NCBI GenBank assembly: GCA_004297775.1
Contig: SCUE01000024.1
Span: forward strand, 45,391-109,390
Length of the DNA stretch: 64,000 bases
Direction of reading: 5' to 3'
Source of the DNA: Chloroflexota bacterium
GTDB lineage: Bacteria; Chloroflexota; UBA6077; FW602-bin22
The translations under genes were made by a program, and so were the position numbers. Shown here piece after piece: positions 61,048-64,000 of this stretch. Each line of letters opens with the position of its first letter. The first letter of the stretch is position 1. The notes below the pieces were generated by a model. It was not told the DNA's origin, did not search any database, and saw only the letters and a list, made by a program, of their open reading frames with translations.

Positions 61048-62114
61048 GCGCGAATGGCGCGCCGCTCGTCTCGGTCGACAACCTCGTCAAGTTCTACCCG
61101 GTCCGAGGCGGTCTGCTTCACCGCACCGTCGCGCAGGTCCGCGCGGTCGACGATGTGTCGTTCGCGATCAAGCCGGGTGAGACGTTCGGGCTGGTCGGCG
61201 AATCGGGTTGCGGCAAGACGACCGTCGGTCGCACGCTTCTGCGCCTCGTGCCGGCCACGAGCGGGTCGGTCACGTTCGACGGCAAGGATCTCTTTTCGAT
61301 GGGTGGCGGACAACTCAAGCATCTCCGCCGGGACATGCAGATCATCTTTCAGGATCCATACTCATCGCTCGACCCGCGTATGCCGGTTGGCGAGATCGTC
61401 GGCGAAGGCTTGCTCGTCCACGGCATCGGCAACAAGAAGGAGCGCGAGGAGCGAGTCCACGAGGTCATGGCGCGCGTCGGCCTACGGGGACAGTATGCGC
61501 GTCGATATCCGCATGAGTTCTCCGGCGGCCAACGGCAGCGTATTGGCATCGCGCGCGCCCTCATCCTGCGACCGCGTTTCGTCGTCTGCGACGAGCCCGT
61601 GTCGGCGCTCGACGTATCGATTCAGAGCCAGATTCTGAACCTGCTGCGCGATTTGCAGCAGGAGTTCGGCCTGACGTACCTCTTCATCGCCCACAACCTG
61701 GCGGTTGTGAAGTACATCTCCGACCGCATCGGGGTCATGTACCTCGGCAAGATCGTTGAACTGGCTGAGACGAAGGAGATTTTCGCTCGGCCGCTTCATC
61801 CGTACACGCAGGCGCTCCTCTCGGCGATCCCCGAGCCGGATCCGACCCGGCGCATCATGGGCGCGAACGGCGTCGTCGGCGCGGATGGTCGGCGGCGGAT
61901 CGTGCTGACCGGCGATGTGCCGAGTCCGATCAATCCGCCGAGTGGATGCCCCTTCCACACGCGCTGCCCGGTCGCGCGGGAGATCTGCCGGAGCGCCTTG
62001 CCGCCGTTCGTCGAGGCCGGATCCGGGCACACGGTCGCCTGCCACGCCATCACCGGACCGCATCAGGCTGAGTACGCGTCATCGCCGGCGCTGGCCGGTT
62101 CGCTGGTTCGCTAG
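61044..62114 (+). CDS. Peptide-type ABC transporter ATPase, DppF/OppF
   Basis: A 356-residue ATPase, the partner of the DppD/OppD-like protein. Walker A is GESGCGKTT, the signature is [10 protein letters not shown] and Walker B is [12 protein letters not shown]. The C-terminal extension ends with [18 protein letters not shown] 61044 overlaps the upstream stop. The heterodimer of the two ATPases is standard for nickel/peptide importers. A short linker of about 20 residues ([19 protein letters not shown]) near residue 270 is slightly longer than usual. Confidence 0.9.
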   Translation: MSANGAPLVSVDNLVKFYPVRGGLLHRTVAQVRAVDDVSFAIKPGETFGLVGESGCGKTTVGRTLLRLVPATSGSVTFDGKDLFSMGGGQLKHLRRDMQIIFQDPYSSLDPRMPVGEIVGEGLLVHGIGNKKEREERVHEVMARVGLRGQYARRYPHEFSGGQRQRIGIARALILRPRFVVCDEPVSALDVSIQSQILNLLRDLQQEFGLTYLFIAHNLAVVKYISDRIGVMYLGKIVELAETKEIFARPLHPYTQALLSAIPEPDPTRRIMGANGVVGADGRRRIVLTGDVPSPINPPSGCPFHTRCPVAREICRSALPPFVEAGSGHTVACHAITGPHQAEYASSPALAGSLVR

Positions 62115-62154
62115 CGGTCGGTCGCGGCGATCCCCGGGTGGAGAGTGATGCCGC

Positions 62155-63105
62155 GTGCGCATGATCGACGCCCACGTTCACATCTTCCCGCCCGAGGTCG
62201 CGGCGGATCGGGAGCGGTATCGCGCGCGCGATCCGTATTTCGCCGATCTGTACGCCGATCCGAAGGCAGGTCTGGCCACGGCCGAAGACCTGATTGCGGA
62301 GCTCGATCGTGTGGGATTCTCCGGCGCGGTCGCGGTGGCGTGGGGTTGGCGCGATTCGGCGCTGCGACGAGAGCAGAACGCGTACATGGTCGATGTGGCG
62401 CGTCGCTATCCGGACCGCATCATTTGCCTGGCCGCCGCCCACCCAGACGATTCGCCGGAAGACCTGGCCCGCGTCGGCGACGCGCTCGCCGCGGGATTGC
62501 GCGGAATCGGCGAACTCATGCCGCACGGACAGGGGTATCGGCTTGATGATGGAGTAGGGGACGCCCTCACCCTGGCCCTCTCCCAACGCCGGGGGCTGGG
62601 AGAGGGGACGTCCTCCCAGAGGGTGAGGGCACCCGGCAGGCGCGCACGAATTGCGGCGTTGGTCGAGGTGGCCGAAGCATGCCGCGTGCCGATTCTGACG
62701 CACGTCAGCGAGCCGGTCGGACATGTCTACCCCGGCAAGGGCGATGATTCGCCGGCCGGGTTCCTGGCGCTCGCGATGGCATATCCAGGTACTCGCTTCA
62801 TCGCGGCGCACTGGGGCGGTGGGCTGCCATTCTACGCCCTGATGCCCGAGGTTCGACGCGCCCTCGCGAATACCTGGTTCGATAGCGCGGCGTCGCCCTA
62901 TCTCTATGACCGGCGCGTCTTTCGGATTGGAGTTGACCTCGTCGGCGCCGATCGGGTGCTCTTCGGCAGCGACTACGCGCTGCTACCGATCGATCGCGCG
63001 GCGCGACAGGTCGAACGCTCGAGCCTCGACGCCGCCGAGCGCGCCGCCGTTCTAGGCAACAACGCGCGGACGGTCTACGGTCAGGTTGGCGTGGCCGCGC
63101 CATGA
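62155..63105 (+). CDS. Amidohydrolase family protein carrying an in-frame repeat
   Basis: A 316-residue TIM-barrel metal-dependent hydrolase (amidohydrolase 2 type). The first metal motif is IDAHVHIF, later ligands are His in LTHVSEPVGH and AHWGGG, and the final Asp is in FGSDYALL. Between GQGYRLDD and RIAALVEVAEAC there are about 30 extra residues (from GVGDALTLALSQRRGLGEG onward) encoded by a hairpin-forming repeat. GTG 62155 or ATG 62161 is the start. ATG of thpR overlaps its stop. Substrates of this group include carboxylic-acid hydrolysis and decarboxylation targets. Confidence 0.8.
   Translation: MRMIDAHVHIFPPEVAADRERYRARDPYFADLYADPKAGLATAEDLIAELDRVGFSGAVAVAWGWRDSALRREQNAYMVDVARRYPDRIICLAAAHPDDSPEDLARVGDALAAGLRGIGELMPHGQGYRLDDGVGDALTLALSQRRGLGEGTSSQRVRAPGRRARIAALVEVAEACRVPILTHVSEPVGHVYPGKGDDSPAGFLALAMAYPGTRFIAAHWGGGLPFYALMPEVRRALANTWFDSAASPYLYDRRVFRIGVDLVGADRVLFGSDYALLPIDRAARQVERSSLDAAERAAVLGNNARTVYGQVGVAAP
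62563..62630. repeat. Palindromic repeat inside the amidohydrolase gene
   Basis: Two nested inverted repeats: GCCCTCACCC (62563-62572) pairs with GGGTGAGGGC (62621-62630), and CCCTCTCCCA (62576-62585) pairs with TGGGAGAGGG (62597-62606). The loop is 11 bases. Related partial copies occur at 5724-5744 and 63859-63920. The insertion preserves the reading frame. Confidence 0.85.
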
Positions 63106-63800
63106 CGGACTCGATCCCGCCCGATCGGGAGTCGCCGCGGGTGGACGCTGGGTCAACCGGCTCGGCCACCGAGCCGATCCTCGCCAGCGCCGAACCGACC
63201 GATCCCGGACCGCGAGCGCGGCTCTTCGTCGCGATCGAGTTACCGGAGAACCTGACGGCGCTGGTCGGAAGCATCCAGTCGCGCCTTCGGGACGATATCG
63301 GTGAGCGTGCGTCGCTGCTGCGCTGGGTCGATGTGACCGGGGCTCACTTGACCCTGGCGTTTCTGGGCGCGACGCCGGAGTCGCGGATCGACGAGATCGT
63401 CGACGCGCTCGACCATGTCCGACATCGCGGCCCGGTTCACCTGGCGTCGGGTGGCCTCGGCGCGTTTCCCGGACCGCGATCGCCGCGTGTTCTGTGGATT
63501 GGCCTCGACGGCGAACGCGATGCGCTTGGCTCGCTACGGAGCGAAGTGCAGAACACTCTGGTCCCGCTCGGATGGCCGCCGGACACCCGGGGATTTGCGC
63601 CGCACGTCACGATTGCGCGCGCGCGCGACGATGCGCGATCGGCCGAACGGCGCGCGATCGGCATCGCGTACGGCGCGATCTGGCCGCCGTCGCCGGTCGC
63701 GTTCGCGGTCGACGCGATCGCGCTCATGCGGAGCGACCTCGGCCCGGGCGGACCGCGCTACACACGGCTCGCCCGGATTCCGCTCACGACGGCACGATGA
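63102..63800 (+). CDS. thpR: RNA 2',3'-cyclic phosphodiesterase ThpR
   Basis: A 232-residue 2H phosphoesterase. The two catalytic motifs are HLTLAF and HVTIAR, about 100 residues apart, and ARLFVAIELPENL is the standard first strand. An N-terminal extension of about 38 residues, rich in Pro, Ser and Glu, is unusual and probably disordered; an internal start is not obvious. ATG 63102 overlaps the amidohydrolase stop (ATGA). The family hydrolyses 2',3'-cyclic RNA ends. Confidence 0.88.
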   Translation: MTDSIPPDRESPRVDAGSTGSATEPILASAEPTDPGPRARLFVAIELPENLTALVGSIQSRLRDDIGERASLLRWVDVTGAHLTLAFLGATPESRIDEIVDALDHVRHRGPVHLASGGLGAFPGPRSPRVLWIGLDGERDALGSLRSEVQNTLVPLGWPPDTRGFAPHVTIARARDDARSAERRAIGIAYGAIWPPSPVAFAVDAIALMRSDLGPGGPRYTRLARIPLTTAR

Positions 63801-63858
63801 GTCTGAGTCAGAACCTCTTCCTTATGCGCTCCCCGCGTGAATACCACGGCTCGGGACG

Positions 63859-63920
63859 CCCTCACCACGACCCTCTCCCACTGACATCACGACAGTTTTA
63901 ATGTTGGGCGGGTGAGGGGG
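63859..63920. repeat. Degenerate copy of the palindromic repeat
   Basis: Left arms GCCCTCACC and CCCTCTCCCA (63871-63880) are intact. The inner right arm is lost and replaced by AT-rich sequence, and the outer right arm remains as GGGTGAGGG (from 63910). It lies in the non-coding stretch after thpR. Confidence 0.6.
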
Positions 63921-64000
63921 AGGAGATGGAAGGTGCAGTGGAGCGCGGTGTCGTTGGTGAAGCCGCGCAGAATTGCCTGAAGGCCGAGTTGAAAGATGCT
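63887..64000 (-). other. Open frame at the right edge, status uncertain
   Basis: A minus-strand frame of at least 37 codons enters from the right edge and stops at 63887. It reads FQLGLQAILRGFTNDTALHC and runs through the repeat arm. It could be the end of a real gene or chance. The 200 bases after thpR hold nothing else that I can name. Confidence 0.25.

Overview
The window looks like a chromosomal segment of a high-GC bacterium, most likely a member of the Chloroflexota (Thermomicrobia or a related uncultured class). This is inferred from gene style rather than from a marker gene. The signs are lipoprotein solute-binding proteins with Val/Glu-rich linkers, a secreted protein with a long Thr-Pro linker, many GTG starts, and tightly overlapping genes joined by ATGA or GTGA. 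I saw no rRNA, tRNA, CRISPR array, intact insertion sequence or phage gene.

Layout. 1-6.8 kb: start of an unknown gene, an MFS transporter, a bactofilin-like membrane protein, a thiamine-diphosphate (TPP) enzyme coupled to a zinc-ribbon metallo-beta-lactamase-fold protein, an AlkD-like protein and a 2-hydroxyacid dehydrogenase. 6.9-9.8 kb: a small defence-like patch with a VapBC-type pair, an RX4H (HEPN-like) protein, a decayed second VapBC junction, a broken GHKL ATPase and its DUF4325 partner. 9.8-22.2 kb: glcDEF glycolate oxidase on the minus strand, a MatB-like acyl-CoA ligase, acetyl-CoA synthetase, an iron-sulfur membrane protein with a repeat-bearing exported partner, and a phosphotransferase.

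22.3-48.9 kb is a catabolic island. A minus-strand operon (28.9 to 22.8 kb) carries MmgE/PrpD, a YHS protein, an epimerase, an M24 peptidase-like protein, a DUF4432 protein and an SDR. Then come an aldo-keto reductase, a mandelate-racemase-type dehydratase, a GH36-like glycosidase, an ABC sugar importer without its ATPase, an ABC exporter, a Gfo/Idh/MocA oxidoreductase, a CxPxR sulfatase, four intact VOC-family genes, and a second minus-strand operon (FCD regulator, 2-hydroxyacid dehydrogenase, PrpD, DJ-1/PfpI). Seven copies of a palindrome TCATC-N3-GATGA sit in the regulatory gaps of this island and only there. At three of them a recognisable promoter lies 11-13 bp upstream, and one of these precedes the FCD regulator itself. 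I read this as one autoregulated regulon for a sugar or sugar-acid substrate, possibly sulfated. The island is also full of gene stubs and partial duplications, so it is changing quickly.

49-64 kb returns to more ordinary genes: rsmG with a duplicated 27-residue upstream ORF, prepilin peptidase, FmdB, a GDP-mannose dehydratase-like gene, a DUF697 protein, a low-complexity protein, a DUF2283 protein with an apparent ACG start, a secreted beta-propeller protein, a sugar isomerase, a nucleoside hydrolase, a peptide-type ABC system without permeases, an amidohydrolase carrying an in-frame palindromic repeat, and ThpR.
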